Assembly: GCF_020410745.1 (NCBI RefSeq)
Contig: NZ_CP084528.1
Span: forward strand, 186,001 to 250,000
DNA: 64,000 bases
Direction: 5' to 3'
Source of the DNA: Kaistella polysaccharea
GTDB taxonomy: Bacteria > Bacteroidota > Bacteroidia > Flavobacteriales > Weeksellaceae
The notes below the pieces were generated by a model, which did no database searches, was not told the origin of the DNA, and saw only the letters and a program-made list of their open reading frames with translations. This document shows positions 62,938 to 64,000 of the stretch, piece by piece. A program made the translations under genes and the position numbers. How positions within the stretch are numbered: the first letter of the stretch is position 1; every line of letters begins with the position of its first letter.

Positions 62938-63639
62938 ATGATTGATAAAAGAGTAAAAAATGCCAAAGAAGCCATTGCTGGAATTAGTGATGGAATGACA
63001 TTAATCGTAGGCGGATTCGGCCTTTGCGGAATTCCCGAAAATTCAATTAATGCTTTGGTAGAAAGTAATGTCACCGATTTAACTTGTATTTCGAATAATG
63101 CCGGAGTTGATGATTTTGGATTAGGTTTACTTTTAAAAAAGAAACAAATAAAGAAAATGATTGCTTCTTACGTGGGTGAAAATGCAGAATTCGAAAGACA
63201 GATGCTTTCCGGTGAACTCGATGTAGAATTAACTCCACAAGGAACTTTAGCCGAAAAATGTCGCGCTGCACAACATGGAATTCCGGCTTTTTATACGCCT
63301 GCAGGCTACGGAACCGAAGTCGCTGAAGGAAAAGAAACAAAAGATTTCGAGGGTAAAATGCATATTTTAGAACACGCTTTCAAAGCTGATTATTCCATCG
63401 TAAAAGCCTGGAAAGGTGACCACGCCGGAAATTTAATTTTCAAAGGAACGGCAAGAAACTTCAACGCGCCCATGGCCGGAGCTGGAAAAATCACGATCGC
63501 CGAAGTGGAAGAATTGGTAGAACCAGGACAACTCGATCCTAATGAAATTCACATTCCTGGAATTATGGTTCAGAGAATTTTCCAGGGTGAGAAATTTGAG
63601 AAAAGAATTGAGCAGAGGACAGTTCGAAAAAGACCTTAG
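62938..63639 (+). CDS. 3-oxoacid CoA-transferase, subunit A
   Basis: A 233-residue family I CoA-transferase alpha subunit. [40 protein letters not shown] and the acidic LELTPQG-like stretch fit; [21 protein letters not shown] is near the C-terminus. It transfers CoA from succinyl-CoA to acetoacetate or related acids. The catalytic Glu is in the B subunit, whose gene is not directly downstream. A terminator follows. Confidence 0.93.
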   Translation: MIDKRVKNAKEAIAGISDGMTLIVGGFGLCGIPENSINALVESNVTDLTCISNNAGVDDFGLGLLLKKKQIKKMIASYVGENAEFERQMLSGELDVELTPQGTLAEKCRAAQHGIPAFYTPAGYGTEVAEGKETKDFEGKMHILEHAFKADYSIVKAWKGDHAGNLIFKGTARNFNAPMAGAGKITIAEVEELVEPGQLDPNEIHIPGIMVQRIFQGEKFEKRIEQRTVRKRP

Positions 63640-63670
63640 AAATTTTTAGAAATATAGGTTAATAATGATA

Positions 63671-63707
63671 AAAAACATTTCTCTTGAGGGAAATGTTTTT
63701 TTTTTAC
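63671..63707. terminator. Terminator after the CoA-transferase gene
   Basis: A 13-bp stem (63671-63683 / 63688-63700, one wobble pair) with TTGA loop and T/A runs; probably also serves the converging ABC transporter gene. Confidence 0.9.
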
Positions 63708-63756
63708 TTTAAAAGTATAATTTCGCAGTTATCCCATTTATCCCATTTATCATTTC

Positions 63757-64000
63757 CTAAATCTTCCGCTCTCCAATCTGCTGACGCCACATCGCATAAT
63801 ACAATCCTTTATCGTCCAGCAGATCATTATGAGAACCCATTTCAATTACCTTTCCGCGCTCCAAAACGTAGATTCGATCGGCATGCATAATGGTACTTAA
63901 CCGGTGTGCAATCAATATGGTAATCTGGGCTTTTTCGGCTGAAATTTCTCTAATCGTTGTCGTAATAGCTTCTTCCGTAATGCTGTCCAAAGCCGAAGTT
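63757..64000 (-). CDS. ABC exporter ATP-binding protein, C-terminal end (5' end outside window)
   Basis: The frame enters from the right edge and ends at 63757. The visible ~81 residues carry TSALDS (D-loop), the H-loop IAHRLST, then RIYVLERGKVIEMGSHNDLL and a C-terminal YYAMWRQQIGERKI. This is the end of a fused membrane/ATPase exporter of the lipid A/peptide type; substrate cannot be told from this piece. Confidence 0.88.
   Translation of the reverse strand, partial: TSALDSITEEAITTTIREISAEKAQITILIAHRLSTIMHADRIYVLERGKVIEMGSHNDLLDDKGLYYAMWRQQIGERKI

Noticed and set aside
1-64000. Search for CRISPR arrays, tRNA/rRNA genes, prophage or transposase genes
   Set aside because: None could be supported; the repeats seen are dispersed or short tandem types, without spacers or transposase frames.

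Overview
The window is a 64-kb piece of chromosome from a low-GC member of the Bacteroidota, most likely a flavobacterium of the Weeksellaceae (Chryseobacterium/Kaistella-like). The sequence-based reasons are: gliding genes gldF and gldG, three predicted secreted enzymes with type IX secretion (T9SS) C-terminal sorting domains, many promoters with the Bacteroidota -7 element TAnnTTTG, few Shine-Dalgarno sequences, and an ATP synthase cluster that lacks the beta and epsilon genes. The species call is inference; no rRNA or tRNA gene is visible. Almost everything is core genome; no phage, CRISPR array or intact insertion sequence was found.

Layout. 1-8.4 kb (+): 3' end of a proline dehydrogenase gene, priA, dacB (PBP4), a T9SS-exported M1 aminopeptidase, kbl and a DUF4268 protein, several with clear intrinsic terminators. 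8.4-12.4 kb (-): hemJ-gldF-gldG and a SAM hydroxide adenosyltransferase. 12.5-15 kb: a PhoH-type ATPase facing ffh, with a shared bidirectional terminator. 15-20.5 kb (+): a small membrane protein plus atpBEFHAG. 20.5-23 kb (+): a CNNM/CorC-type membrane protein, clpS and a rhomboid protease. 23.3-24.2 kb (-): prmC. 24.3-29.7 kb (+): a NlpC/P60 lipoprotein, dapD and a four-gene glycan block (GT87, GT2, polysaccharide deacetylase, GT4).

29.7-37.1 kb (+) holds a complete histidine operon, hisGDCBHAF-hisIE. It is preceded by a textbook-like attenuator: a 14-codon leader peptide with four consecutive His codons, an antiterminator segment and an intrinsic terminator. An inverted-repeat element of about 140 bp sits inside the operon between hisH and hisA.

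37.2-47 kb (-) holds rpmI-rplT and infC-thrS, normally one cluster. Here a 6.6-kb accessory block separates them: a cytosine-deaminase-like enzyme, two MFS exporters and an exported amidase. infC appears to begin at an AUA codon. 47-51.7 kb (-): two general-stress-protein paralogues (one with a probable frameshift), small hypothetical genes, a thioredoxin-like lipoprotein, a MazG-like pyrophosphohydrolase and an acyl-CoA dehydrogenase. 51.9-64 kb: a T9SS endonuclease I, a membrane-anchored helix-hairpin-helix repeat protein, a MerR regulator, a DEAD-box helicase, rpsA, a T9SS M36 metalloprotease, rplS, CoA-transferase subunit A and the 3' end of an ABC exporter gene.

Intergenic spaces carry a dispersed, structured repeat family (copies near 23.0, 38.0, 47.1 and 62.6 kb). 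With the his attenuator, the split translation operon and the AUA start of infC, this repeat is the most interesting non-coding content. I did not find a convincing new multi-gene defence or biosynthetic system.
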